Assembly: GCA_904502055.1 (NCBI GenBank)
Contig: CAJGDZ010000002.1
Span: 1 to 34,905, forward strand
Source: an uncultured Clostridia bacterium
Lineage (GTDB): Bacteria; Bacillota; Clostridia; Oscillospirales; CAG-272
DNA length: 34,905 bases
Direction: 5' to 3'
Shown here: one piece after another, positions 1 to 7,772 of the stretch
Numbering within the stretch: position 1 is the first letter of the stretch
Layout: the number at the start of each line of letters is the position of its first letter
Made by a program: the position numbers and the translations under genes
The notes under the pieces: generated by a model
What the model saw: the letters and a program-made list of their open reading frames with translations, nothing else
What the model was told of the DNA's origin: nothing
The model's database searches: none

Positions 1-14
1 GCCGCCGCGGCGGC
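1..14. repeat. G/C palindrome at the window edge
   Basis: Bases 1-14 read GCCGCCGCGGCGGC, which equals its own reverse complement. It sits just outside the structured element at 33-151. It may be part of a longer hairpin or repeat cut by the window edge. No function can be assigned. Confidence 0.4.
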
Positions 15-32
15 TTCCCGTCTAAAATGACG

Positions 33-151
33 TGAAGTTTAAGCGAACCCGTGCAGTGAGAGTTTAGGTCAAGCCTTTTTAAAGGCTTGCGCGGTCGAGG
101 CGCGAAGCCTCGTCGCCCGTCGCAACGGGCGAAACTCCCCGACAAACTTCA
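33..151. repeat. Multi-hairpin structured intergenic element
   Basis: Three consecutive perfect hairpins are visible: 70-78 with 81-89, 96-101 with 107-112 (loop GCGAA), and 113-120 with 125-132 (loop CGCA). They are enclosed by longer-range complementary segments 60-65/132-137 (GAGTTT/AAACTC) and 33-40/144-151 (TGAAGTTT/AAACTTCA). The whole can be drawn as a closed multi-branch fold. It lies 3' of the minus-strand regulator gene. It could be a dispersed palindromic repeat of this genome, a small RNA, or an elaborate terminator, but no long T-tract follows any stem. The symmetry is seen directly; the function is unknown. Confidence 0.5.
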
Positions 152-189
152 ATTTATTATCGTCGATTTTCTGTGAAAATACGAGATTT

Positions 190-1029
190 TCAATATTTTT
201 TGTTTTGCAGGGCGAATTCGGTGTTGGCGATGGCTTGCTTGGCGGTTTTGTCCGAGTTAAGGACGATGTAGGTATAGATGCTGTCAAAGATGGCGAGCTG
301 AGCGATGCGCGAGCTCATAGCGAGGATGGAGTGCTCGGTCTCGTCGGATTTGGTGAAGAGGGAAATGTCCGAGGCCTCCACGATGGGAGCCTCTCCGTAG
401 TTGGTGATGGCGACGGTGGTCGCACCGCAGATCTTACAAAGGCGCAGCGCCTCCACGATGTCTCTCGACGCGCCTGAATGTGAGATGCCTACGGCAACGC
501 TTCCGCGCCTCAGGTGCGAGGCGACGATAGCCTGCATATGGTTGTCGCACACGCTTTGCGCGCAAAGCCCAAGGCGCAGAAATTTGTGGGCGGCGTCCTG
601 CGCAATGGCGGCGGAATTGCCAAGGCCAAAAATGACGATGCGCTCCGAGCGCATAATGGCTTTGGCCGCCTTGTCCAGCGCCTCGGGATCAAGCACCGAT
701 TCGGTGGCGGTCAGCGAGCTTTGGATCTCGCGCATGCGCTTGCGGAAGATCTCAAGACAACTGTCCTCTCTTTGGATCTCGGCGCTGAGCGTGGAGGTGG
801 CGCTGAGCTCGGCCGCCAGGCGCAGCTTCATTTCCTGATAGCCCTCAAGCCCCAGACGGCGTGCAAAGCGCACAACCGTGGCGTCTCCGCAGCCGCAGGC
901 GCTTGCCAGCGTGGAGATGGAAAGCGGCAGGATCTCGCCTGTGTGCGAAAGAATGTAATCGGCTATTTTTTTCTCGGCAGGACCCATTGAATCCTGTAAA
1001 AAACGGATTTTGTGAACGATGGATTCCAT
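190..1029 (-). CDS. RpiR-family (MurR/RpiR) transcriptional regulator
   Basis: A 279-residue protein with the family layout: an N-terminal helix-turn-helix domain (about residues 1-78, containing ATVVRFARRLGLEGYQEMK) and a C-terminal SIS phosphosugar-binding domain (about 120-245, with IVIFGLGNSA near 131-140 and GISHSGASRD near 181-190). Such proteins usually repress or activate sugar-catabolic genes in response to a phosphorylated intermediate. The start at 1029 is chosen because GGAG lies 9 bases upstream; a longer reading frame from 1059 would begin inside the operator palindrome. It is divergent from the eight-gene catabolic operon that begins at 1185 and is its most likely regulator. 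A near-consensus promoter and an abutting palindrome suggest autoregulation. The family is secure, the effector is unknown. Confidence 0.92.
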   Translation of the reverse strand: MESIVHKIRFLQDSMGPAEKKIADYILSHTGEILPLSISTLASACGCGDATVVRFARRLGLEGYQEMKLRLAAELSATSTLSAEIQREDSCLEIFRKRMREIQSSLTATESVLDPEALDKAAKAIMRSERIVIFGLGNSAAIAQDAAHKFLRLGLCAQSVCDNHMQAIVASHLRRGSVAVGISHSGASRDIVEALRLCKICGATTVAITNYGEAPIVEASDISLFTKSDETEHSILAMSSRIAQLAIFDSIYTYIVLNSDKTAKQAIANTEFALQNKKY

Positions 1030-1040
1030 TTTGACGCTCC

Positions 1041-1061
1041 AAATGAAAATTATTTTCATTT
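1041..1061. promoter_or_regulatory. Perfect palindromic operator, probable RpiR site
   Basis: Two 10-base arms (AAATGAAAAT and ATTTTCATTT) form a perfect inverted repeat around one central base. The palindrome directly abuts the -10 box of the regulator's promoter (1062-1067) and covers the expected transcription start. TGAAA-n-TTTCA palindromes of this type are typical for RpiR-family operators (established knowledge). Binding by the adjacent regulator is inference from position. Confidence 0.75.
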
Positions 1062-1090
1062 ATTGTACTCTTTTTTTGGAATTTTGTCAA
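1062..1090 (-). promoter_or_regulatory. Promoter of the RpiR-type regulator
   Basis: On the minus strand, TTGACA (1090-1085) is followed after exactly 17 bases by TACAAT (1067-1062). The palindrome at 1041-1061 begins at the next base, so a bound repressor would block initiation. Confidence 0.75.
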
Positions 1091-1104
1091 GATTTCAAAA
1101 AAAA

Positions 1105-1124
1105 ATTTCAACATTGCTTGAAAT
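1105..1124. promoter_or_regulatory. Inverted repeat over the operon -35 box
   Basis: ATTTCAA and TTGAAAT form 7-base arms with a CATTGC spacer. The right arm contains the -35 hexamer of the divergent operon promoter. It has the opposite arm polarity to the palindrome at 1041-1061, so it may be a second, different operator. This rests on symmetry and position only. Confidence 0.4.
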
Positions 1125-1146
1125 GTGCAGAGAGGTATGCTAAAAT
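1118..1146 (+). promoter_or_regulatory. Promoter of the catabolic operon
   Basis: TTGAAA (1118-1123) is followed after 17 bases by TAAAAT (1141-1146), with an extended TG at 1138-1139. A strong AGGAGG at 1171-1176 precedes the first ATG at 1185 by 8 bases. Confidence 0.75.
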
Positions 1147-1184
1147 AAATTTGAATTATTATAAAATCTTAGGAGGATTTTTTC

Positions 1185-2621
1185 ATGCAGGTCAAAATGA
1201 ACGATTTTTTGTTTTCGATGATCCTGACCGAGCTTGAGGACGCCGTGGGCGTTGAGAATTGCTCGGTTCGCTCCATCGACAAGGTAACGCATAGCGTAGA
1301 CTATTACTGGCTGTCCCGTATGTGGGCGGACAGAGGCTGCCGTATGCCCGAGGCGGACTTTATCGTTTGCCCCAAGGATGCAAGCGAGGTGTCCAAGGTG
1401 GTCAAGATCGCCAACTACTATAAGCTTCCCGTTACCACCTGGGGTGCCGGCGGCGGCACGCAGGGCGGTGCCATTCCCGTTTGCGGCGGTATTTTGCTTG
1501 ACACCAAGCGTATGAATCAGATCTATGAGGTCAACACCAAGGGTATGTATATCGAGTGCGGTACGGGCGCCATCTACAAGCACGTGGAGTGGGCGGCCAA
1601 CGAGGTAGGCAAGGCCACCATGCACTATCCCTCGTCGCTGACCTGCTCGACGGTGGGCGGCTTCCTTGCGCACAGAGGCATCGGTGTTTGCTCGACCAAG
1701 TACGGCAAGATCGATGATATGGTGCTTCAGATGGAGGTCGTGCTTCCGAACGGTGACATCATCACCACCTCGCCCGCGCCCAAGCACGCGGCAGGACCCG
1801 ATCTCAACCAGATCTTCATTGGCTCGGAGGGCACGCTGGGTATCATCACCAAGGCTCAGATGCGTATTTATGATATGCCCGAGGAGAGACGCTTCCGCGG
1901 CTTCCTTTTCCAGGATATGCACGGCGCGTTTGAGGCCAGCCGTGAGCTTCTGCAGAAGTTCAAGCCCTCGGTCATGCGTCTGTATGACGAGGCCGAGACC
2001 GCTTCGCTGATCAAGAAGATCGTCGGCGTGGAGCGCAAGGGCGCGTTTATGAACGTGGCGTTTGAGGGTTGCAAGGAAATGGTCGAGGTTGAGGAAAAGA
2101 TCCTGCTTTCCACCTTTGCCAAGTATGGAGCAGAGGACCTTGGCTCGGAGTACGGTGAGAAGTGGTGGAAGGAAAAGATCACCTTCTTCTATCCCGGTCA
2201 TATGATGGACATTCCGCAGATGTTCGGTACGATGGACACCATCGCGCCTTACGATAAGATCGAGGAGATCTACTGGGCAATGAAGAACGCCATCGAGACC
2301 AACTTCCCGCAGGCTAAGTTTATCGCGCATTTCTCGCACTGGTACGAGTGGGGGGCTATGCTTTACGACCGCTTCATTATTGAGGGCAAGGACGTGCCCG
2401 AAGACCCGGTGGAGGCCATGCGGCTTCACCAGGCCGTTTGGAGCTGCGGCGTCCGTGCGGCGCTGGCACACGGCGGCGTGGTCAACGATCACCACGGCGT
2501 CGGCATCAAGCTCGGCCGTCTTATGAAGGAGCAGTACGGTCCCGCGATGCAGGTGTTCGAGGGTCTCAAGAAGCAGCTTGACCCCAACGGCATTATGAAT
2601 CCCTTTAAGCTGGGACTTTAA
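1185..2621 (+). CDS. GlcD/AGPS-like FAD-linked dehydrogenase (hydroxyacid or sugar-acid oxidase)
   Basis: A 478-residue flavoprotein of the FAD_binding_4 / FAD-oxidase_C type. The PCMH FAD-binding domain spans about 55-230, with the pyrophosphate-binding glycine run near 87-95 (WGAGGGTQGG) and IGSEGTLGIIT at 212-222. Near the C-terminus HHGVG (436-440) and PNGIMNP match the signature shared by glycolate/D-lactate dehydrogenases and alkyl-DHAP synthase. Relatives oxidise alpha-hydroxy acids, often passing electrons to an Fe-S partner and an ETF. Both kinds of partner are in this operon (2638 and 7769). It is the first gene, with an ideal ribosome site. There is no signal peptide, so it is cytosolic. 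The substrate is unknown; the neighbours suggest a sugar-derived hydroxy compound. Confidence 0.88.
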   Translation: MQVKMNDFLFSMILTELEDAVGVENCSVRSIDKVTHSVDYYWLSRMWADRGCRMPEADFIVCPKDASEVSKVVKIANYYKLPVTTWGAGGGTQGGAIPVCGGILLDTKRMNQIYEVNTKGMYIECGTGAIYKHVEWAANEVGKATMHYPSSLTCSTVGGFLAHRGIGVCSTKYGKIDDMVLQMEVVLPNGDIITTSPAPKHAAGPDLNQIFIGSEGTLGIITKAQMRIYDMPEERRFRGFLFQDMHGAFEASRELLQKFKPSVMRLYDEAETASLIKKIVGVERKGAFMNVAFEGCKEMVEVEEKILLSTFAKYGAEDLGSEYGEKWWKEKITFFYPGHMMDIPQMFGTMDTIAPYDKIEEIYWAMKNAIETNFPQAKFIAHFSHWYEWGAMLYDRFIIEGKDVPEDPVEAMRLHQAVWSCGVRAALAHGGVVNDHHGVGIKLGRLMKEQYGPAMQVFEGLKKQLDPNGIMNPFKLGL

Positions 2622-2637
2622 TCTTGGGAGGTAGAGA

Positions 2638-3726
2638 ATGATGAATATGTCTGAAAAATCCAAGGCACACGTTGACGCTTGCCGTTTTTGTTGGATGTGC
2701 CACCATATTTGCCCTATCGGCAACGCAACGGGTCACGAGAGAAGCACGCCCCGCGCCAGAGCACTTGGCATTTCGATGGTCAACCGCGGCGCGATCGAGC
2801 TTGAGGAAATTATGGATAACATTTACGAGTGCGGCGGCTGCGGCGGCTGTGTTCGCGAGTGTGTGACGGGCTGGGATCCCGTGATGTTCACCAAGGAGAC
2901 GCGCCTTGAGGCGGCTCTTGAGGATAAGCTTCCTTCCTACATAAATACAATGGTCGACAACTGCCTTGAGAGCGGCAACGCCTACGGCAAGACCGCGCTT
3001 TGCGCAAGGCTCGGCGAGGCCATCGAAAAGCACGCGGCTAAGACCGACACGCTTCTGTACCTCGGTGTGGATGCCAGATATATGGCGTGCGAGCAGGCGG
3101 TAAAGGCCATTGCGGTGCTGGAAAAGGCGGGCGTGGCGTTCACGGTGCTTGCGGATGAGCTGCCCACGGGCGCGCAGATTGACTTCCTCATCGGCGCGGC
3201 CGAGGAAACGAAGGAGCAGATGAGTGCGGCTGCTAAGGTGATGGATGGCTACAAGACGGTGATCTTTTACGATCCTGCCGATGCCAAGACCGTCAAGCAG
3301 ACCTATGGCGCTTACGGTGTGGAGACCGCGGCCAAGACCGTGACCTACACCTCGGTGCTTGCAGACCTTGTAAAGGCCGACAAACTTTCGGGCAAGGCGG
3401 CAAAGACGGTGGTATATCAGGATCCCTTCCAGCTCTCGCGCGACCTTGAGGAGACCGAGGAGGCAAGAGAGGTTATCAAGGCGTTTGCGACGCTTCACGA
3501 GCTGCACCTCAATCGCGCCGAGACCGTTTGGGCAGGCAACATTCTGATGGCGCAATATATCCCCGACGTTATGAAAAAGGTGGCACAGCGCCGTCTCTTT
3601 AACGTAAAGTCGATCGGTGAGAAGGCCATTGTGACCGCGTCGGTTTCGGAGTACGTATCGCTGAAGAGCGTGGAGCAGAACGAGATTGAGGTTCTGTCTC
3701 TGGAAGACCTTATTTTGGGAGAATAA
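2638..3726 (+). CDS. GlcF-like Fe-S protein with degenerate CCG domains
   Basis: A 362-residue protein with two CxxCxxCxxxC clusters at residues 15-25 (CRFCWMCHHICP) and 65-75 (CGGCGGCVREC), predicting two [4Fe-4S] centres that carry electrons. Downstream it keeps the outline of the two cysteine-rich CCG domains of GlcF/HdrB/LldE proteins but has lost their cysteines: the usual DPCHLxR is DPFQLSR near 262, the usual VTxCPxC is VTASVSEY near 332, and the usual LYxGC is LYLGV near 140-144. It lies 16 bases after the FAD oxidase gene and is presumably its redox partner. GGGAGGTAGAG precedes the start; ATGs at 2641 and 2647 are alternatives. Confidence 0.87.
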   Translation: MMNMSEKSKAHVDACRFCWMCHHICPIGNATGHERSTPRARALGISMVNRGAIELEEIMDNIYECGGCGGCVRECVTGWDPVMFTKETRLEAALEDKLPSYINTMVDNCLESGNAYGKTALCARLGEAIEKHAAKTDTLLYLGVDARYMACEQAVKAIAVLEKAGVAFTVLADELPTGAQIDFLIGAAEETKEQMSAAAKVMDGYKTVIFYDPADAKTVKQTYGAYGVETAAKTVTYTSVLADLVKADKLSGKAAKTVVYQDPFQLSRDLEETEEAREVIKAFATLHELHLNRAETVWAGNILMAQYIPDVMKKVAQRRLFNVKSIGEKAIVTASVSEYVSLKSVEQNEIEVLSLEDLILGE

Positions 3727-3728
3727 AT

Positions 3729-4568
3729 ATGCTGGTAACGTTACAGGAAATTTTGGATCTGGCGGAGAAGGGCGGCTTTTGCATTCCCGCGTTTAACGTT
3801 TACAATATGGAATCGGTGATCGGCGTGCTTCACGCCGCCGAGGAGGAGCGCGCCCCCATCATTATGCAGGTGTATCCGAGACTGATGAAGGAGGAGACGG
3901 GATACTTCCTCTCGCCCACCATTCTGGCGGCGGCGCACAGGGCCACCGTTCCCGTTTGCTTCCATCTGGATCACGGTCCATCGGAGCTGGAGACCACACG
4001 CTCCCTGCGCTACGGGGCCACGGGCATTATGCTGGACGGCTCGACGCTCCCCTTTGAGGAAAACATTGCCTTGACAAGAAGAGTGGTGGAGACCTGCGCC
4101 CATCTGAACGTTCAGGTGGAGGGCGAGCTGGGTCACGTCGGCACCACAAAGGACGAAGAGACCGACGAGTTTACAACGCCCGAGGACGCGAGGGTGTTTG
4201 TTGAAAAAACGGGTGTGGCTTGTCTTGCTGTGGCGGTCGGCACGGCACACGGAAGATATAAAAAGCCGCCCAAGCTGGACATTGAGAGGATCAAGGCCAT
4301 CCGCGCCGCCACAAACGGCATAGCTCTTGTGCTTCACGGTGGCTCGGGTGTACCCGACGAGGAGATCCGAAAGGCGGTGGCCGCAGGCATTCGCAAGATG
4401 AATTTTGCGACCGACGTTTGCTATACCTTCTTAGATACCTGTCTTGCGGAGCTTCAGAAGCCCGACCGTGCCATTGCCATTGATACGTTTATGAAAAAGC
4501 CGATCGAGGCCGTAGCGGAATTCTGCAAGACGAGAATTCGCCTTGTGGGTGCCGACGGAAGGGTGTAA
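3729..4568 (+). CDS. Class II aldolase (fructose-bisphosphate / IolJ / KbaY-GatY type)
   Basis: A 279-residue zinc-dependent aldolase of the TIM-barrel class II family. Zinc ligands and active-site motifs are intact: HLDHG at 79-83, VEGELGHVG at 130-138, GTAHG at 171-175, LHGGSG at 202-207 and NFATD at 225-229. The family cleaves ketose 1-phosphates or bisphosphates into dihydroxyacetone phosphate plus an aldehyde. The IolB-like and PfkB genes that follow make an IolJ-like role (2-deoxy-5-keto-gluconate 6-phosphate to malonate semialdehyde and DHAP) a reasonable hypothesis. Tagatose- or fructose-bisphosphate activity cannot be excluded. The gene starts 2 bases after the preceding stop, inside the operon. 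Confidence 0.9.
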   Translation: MLVTLQEILDLAEKGGFCIPAFNVYNMESVIGVLHAAEEERAPIIMQVYPRLMKEETGYFLSPTILAAAHRATVPVCFHLDHGPSELETTRSLRYGATGIMLDGSTLPFEENIALTRRVVETCAHLNVQVEGELGHVGTTKDEETDEFTTPEDARVFVEKTGVACLAVAVGTAHGRYKKPPKLDIERIKAIRAATNGIALVLHGGSGVPDEEIRKAVAAGIRKMNFATDVCYTFLDTCLAELQKPDRAIAIDTFMKKPIEAVAEFCKTRIRLVGADGRV

Positions 4569-4569
4569 T

Positions 4570-5481
4570 ATGAGTAAGATCGTTGGAATCGGTGCCTGTG
4601 TGTTTGACACACTCTACACCATGCCCACCTATCCGATCGAGGACACCAAGATGCGCGCGCTTTCCAGCAAGAATGCGGGCGGCGGACCCGTGGCCACGGG
4701 TCTTGTGGCCGCAAGCAAGCTGGGGGCATCGGCATCGTATATCGGCGTGCTTTCGGACGATAGCGGCGGAAAGTATCTCAAGGCTGATTTTGAAAAATAC
4801 GGCGTGGACACCTCGCTTGTCTGTGTGGAATCGGGCTACCGTTCGTTTGCCTCGGTGCTTTGGCTTTGTGCCGACACGGCAACGCGTACCTGCGTGTTCG
4901 ACAAGGGCAATCTTCCGGCGCTCGTGCTGAACGCCGAGCAAAGATCCGCCGTTCGTGAGGCCGACATTCTGATGGTGGACGGCAACGAAATGGAGGCGGC
5001 GCTGGAGGCGGCGCGTATCGCGCGCGCGAGCGGCACCAAGGTGCTTTACGATTGCGGCGGACTTTACGCGGACGTGGAAAAGCTTCTGGCACTTACCGAC
5101 ATTATGATCCCCTCGGAGGAGTTTGCGCTGGCGCACACGGGTTGTTCCGATGCCGAGAGTGCCGCAAGGGCACTTTATGCACGCTATTCTCCCGACTTTG
5201 TGGTGATCACGCAGGGAAAGCGGGGCGGAATTTTGTTTGACGGCAAAGGTGTGACCGCGTATCCTATTTTTCCCGCTAACGTGGTAGACTCCAACGGCTC
5301 GGGCGACGTGTTCCACGGTGCGTTTGCCGCAGGCTTGGTGCGCGGTTTTGATCCGTCCAAATGCTGCCATTTTGCCAGTGCGGTATCGGCACTTAAATGT
5401 ATGGGCGTGGGCGCGCGTGAGAGCGTGCCGAGCTTTGATACGGCCGTGAGATTTATGAAGGAGAACGGATATGAGCTATAA
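4570..5481 (+). CDS. PfkB-family carbohydrate kinase
   Basis: A 303-residue ribokinase-fold sugar kinase. The N-terminal glycine signature (NAGGGPVATGLVAASKLGA, near 35-53) and the C-terminal ATP/anion-hole motif DSNGSGDVFHGAF (240-252, catalytic Asp246) are intact; GSGD replaces the commoner GAGD. From memory of the sequences, the GGGP motif and the ALKC segment near the C-terminus look more like the sulfofructose/deoxy-ketose kinases (YihV group) than classical IolC. It could phosphorylate a keto-deoxy-sugar acid before aldol cleavage. The start at 4570 is chosen over an in-frame ATG at 4543 because GGAAGGG lies just upstream and it avoids a 26-base overlap with the aldolase gene. Confidence 0.88.
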   Translation: MSKIVGIGACVFDTLYTMPTYPIEDTKMRALSSKNAGGGPVATGLVAASKLGASASYIGVLSDDSGGKYLKADFEKYGVDTSLVCVESGYRSFASVLWLCADTATRTCVFDKGNLPALVLNAEQRSAVREADILMVDGNEMEAALEAARIARASGTKVLYDCGGLYADVEKLLALTDIMIPSEEFALAHTGCSDAESAARALYARYSPDFVVITQGKRGGILFDGKGVTAYPIFPANVVDSNGSGDVFHGAFAAGLVRGFDPSKCCHFASAVSALKCMGVGARESVPSFDTAVRFMKENGYEL

Positions 5482-6265
5482 CTATAAAAAATCCTATAAG
5501 AGCGCAAAGGGCTATACGCCGCTTTGCAAGATCGGCGAGTGCTCCTTGAAGAAGCTGGAGTTCGGTATCATCGAGCTGGACGGCGGCGAGAGCCTGGACT
5601 TCTACACCGCCGATAAGGAAACGGCTTTTATTATGTTGAAGGGACATTGCAACGTCCTTGTGAACGGGGAAAAGTGGGAGAACGTCGGCAACCGCCAGAG
5701 CGTGTTTGAAAATCGAAGAGCCGAGAGCTTCTATATGCCCATCGAGCAAAACCTGACCGTTGAGGCCATCGACGCCATCAAGATCGCGGTCTGCGCAACG
5801 CCGATCACCGAAAAGACAGAGCCGCAGCTGCTCAGAGCCGACCGCGTGCCCCTCAAAATGCTGGGCAGAGTGCCTTTCCAGAGAGAGACCAGCTTTCTCA
5901 TTGACGGCACCACCAACGCCAAGGTGCTCACCATCGGTGAGGGCTACTGCACCGAGGGTAACTGGGCAGGCTTCCCGCCGCACAAGCACGACGAGGACAA
6001 TATGCCCACCGAGTGCATCGCGGAGGAGATATACTATTTCCTCTTTGACCCCGAGCAGGGCTTTGGCGTGCAGTGTATGTATACCGAGGACGGCTCGCTT
6101 GACGAGGCGTATCGCGTCAAGAGCGACGACCTTGTGGAGTTCCCCTACGGCTATCACACTACGGTTTCCACGCCCGGCTACCAGAGCTATTTTCTGTGGT
6201 TGATGGCCGGTGACTATCAGGGCTTTAATCGCAAGAACGATCCCGATCACGATTGGGTGAAATAA
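5471..6265 (+). CDS. iolB: IolB/KduI-like isomerase (5-deoxy-glucuronate isomerase family)
   Basis: A 264-residue bicupin protein. The metal-binding cupin motif is clear: FPPHKHD (168-174, His171 and His173), EEIYYFLF (Glu186) and PYGYHTTV (His229), followed by the conserved LMAGD. IolB converts 5-deoxy-D-glucuronate to 5-dehydro-2-deoxy-D-gluconate in inositol breakdown; KduI relatives isomerise uronates. Its reading frame overlaps the kinase gene by 11 bases and has its own AAGGAG at 5457-5462. With the kinase and aldolase it could make up the IolB-IolC-IolJ steps, but inositol dehydrogenase, dehydratase and hydrolase are absent here. The true substrate may therefore be a different uronate-like sugar. 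The family is confident, the exact reaction is not. Confidence 0.82.
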   Translation: MSYNYKKSYKSAKGYTPLCKIGECSLKKLEFGIIELDGGESLDFYTADKETAFIMLKGHCNVLVNGEKWENVGNRQSVFENRRAESFYMPIEQNLTVEAIDAIKIAVCATPITEKTEPQLLRADRVPLKMLGRVPFQRETSFLIDGTTNAKVLTIGEGYCTEGNWAGFPPHKHDEDNMPTECIAEEIYYFLFDPEQGFGVQCMYTEDGSLDEAYRVKSDDLVEFPYGYHTTVSTPGYQSYFLWLMAGDYQGFNRKNDPDHDWVK

Positions 6266-6299
6266 GCGGGAATTTGATTTTTTGGATCAAGGAGAGAGT

Positions 6300-7772
6300 A
6301 TGAAATATTTACTCGGTATTGATTTCGGAGGCGGTTCCACCAAGGCTACCTTGCTGAGTACACAGGGGCAGATCGTCTCCGAACATACGGTGGAGTACCC
6401 CACCTACCATCCCGAAAACGGCGCGTGCGAGCAGTCGCCCGGCGACTGGCTGGCGGCGCTTTGTCAAAACGTTTCCGCTCTGCTTGCAAGGAGCGGCGCT
6501 TTGGCGTCGGACATTCTCGGCGTGGCGATCGACTCGGCCACGCACACCTTCCTTGTGTGTGATGAAAATTTCAGGCCGCTTCGCAATGCCATCCATTGGA
6601 CGGACAGCCGAAGCGTGAAGGAGTCCGCGTTTCTCAGGGAGCAGCACGGCGAGGAGATCTTTGAAAAGACCTTCCACAAGCCCGACACCATCTGGACGCT
6701 TCCGCAGCTTTTGTGGCTGAAGCGGAGCGAGTCGGACGTGTTTGATCGGGTGCGCTACATCTTCTTTGAGAAGGACTACATCCGTTATTTTCTGACGGGG
6801 GTGTACTGTACCGACTATATTGAGGCAGAGGGAAGTATGCTTTTCGACTGCCGCGAGATGAAGTGGGACGAGTCGCTCTGCGCGCTGGCTTCGATTCGCG
6901 TGGATATGCTTCCGCCGCTCAGAAAGCCGACCGACGTTATCGGCGCGGTGACAAGGGAGGCGGCCGAGAAGACCGGCCTTGCGGAGGGCACACCCGTCAT
7001 TTGCGGCACGACCGACACCGCCATGGAGGTGTTTGCCTCGGGCGCGGTGGAGAAGGGTGACATTACCGTCAAGCTGGCGACGGCGGGGCGCATCTGCATC
7101 ATTTCGGACAGGGCCTATCCCGACCGTCACATCATCAACTATTCGCATATCGTGGACGGCCTTTGGTATCCGGGCACGGCAACCAAGGCGGCGGCCTCCT
7201 CGTACCGCTACTATCGCGATACCTTCGGCGGTGACTACCGCACGCTGGACGAGGAAGCGGCGGCGGTTTCCGTCGGCGCGGGGGGACTTATTTTCCATCC
7301 GTATATCAACGGTGAGCTGACGCCGTACGCCGATCCCGCACTTTGCGGAAGCTTTACCGGTGTGCGCGCCACGCATACGCGCGGACACTTTACGCGCGCG
7401 GTGCTGGAGGGCGTTTCGCTGTCTCTTTTGGATTGCAAGACGTATTTTGACGGCTTAGGTGTTTCGCACAAGCCCGTCGCCACGCTGATCGGCGGCGGTG
7501 CCAAGGGTGAGCTTTGGCGGCAGATCACGGCGGACGTGCTGGGTATGACGCTTCGCGTGATGGAAAACTCCGATTCCTCGCTGGGCTCGGCGATGCTGGC
7601 AGGTGTGGCACTCGGCGTTTTTGAGAACCCGAAGCAGGCGGTGGCGCTTTGCACACGCGAGAAGAGCGTGACAAAGCCCAATCCCGAGAACACCAAAGCG
7701 TATCGCGAGATTTTTGAAAAGTACAAAAAGATCAAGGAGTGTCTCACTCCGATCTATCACACAGAAGTATGA
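6300..7772 (+). CDS. FGGY-family carbohydrate kinase (xylulokinase-like)
   Basis: A 490-residue sugar kinase of the hexokinase/actin fold. The N-terminal phosphate-binding loop GIDFGGGSTKATL (6-18), the ATDS-like substrate segment (IDSATHTF), GTTDTAMEVF in the middle, and the C-terminal adenosine motif IGGGAKGELWRQITADVLG are all present. Family members phosphorylate ketopentoses, L-fuculose, gluconate or glycerol; the specificity here is unknown. AAGGAG at 6289-6294 supports the start at 6300 rather than an in-frame ATG at 6282. Its stop overlaps the next start (ATGA), so translation is coupled. A second sugar kinase in one operon is unusual and suggests either two phosphorylation steps or two converging branches. 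Confidence 0.88.
   Translation: MKYLLGIDFGGGSTKATLLSTQGQIVSEHTVEYPTYHPENGACEQSPGDWLAALCQNVSALLARSGALASDILGVAIDSATHTFLVCDENFRPLRNAIHWTDSRSVKESAFLREQHGEEIFEKTFHKPDTIWTLPQLLWLKRSESDVFDRVRYIFFEKDYIRYFLTGVYCTDYIEAEGSMLFDCREMKWDESLCALASIRVDMLPPLRKPTDVIGAVTREAAEKTGLAEGTPVICGTTDTAMEVFASGAVEKGDITVKLATAGRICIISDRAYPDRHIINYSHIVDGLWYPGTATKAAASSYRYYRDTFGGDYRTLDEEAAAVSVGAGGLIFHPYINGELTPYADPALCGSFTGVRATHTRGHFTRAVLEGVSLSLLDCKTYFDGLGVSHKPVATLIGGGAKGELWRQITADVLGMTLRVMENSDSSLGSAMLAGVALGVFENPKQAVALCTREKSVTKPNPENTKAYREIFEKYKKIKECLTPIYHTEV

Noticed and set aside
1140..2723. A 527-codon open frame on the minus strand opposite the FAD oxidase gene
   Set aside because: It is a shadow of codon bias in the real gene. 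Its translation has no family motif, and the plus-strand gene has complete FAD-binding signatures and a strong ribosome site. The same applies to 32180-33844 and 33909-34865.
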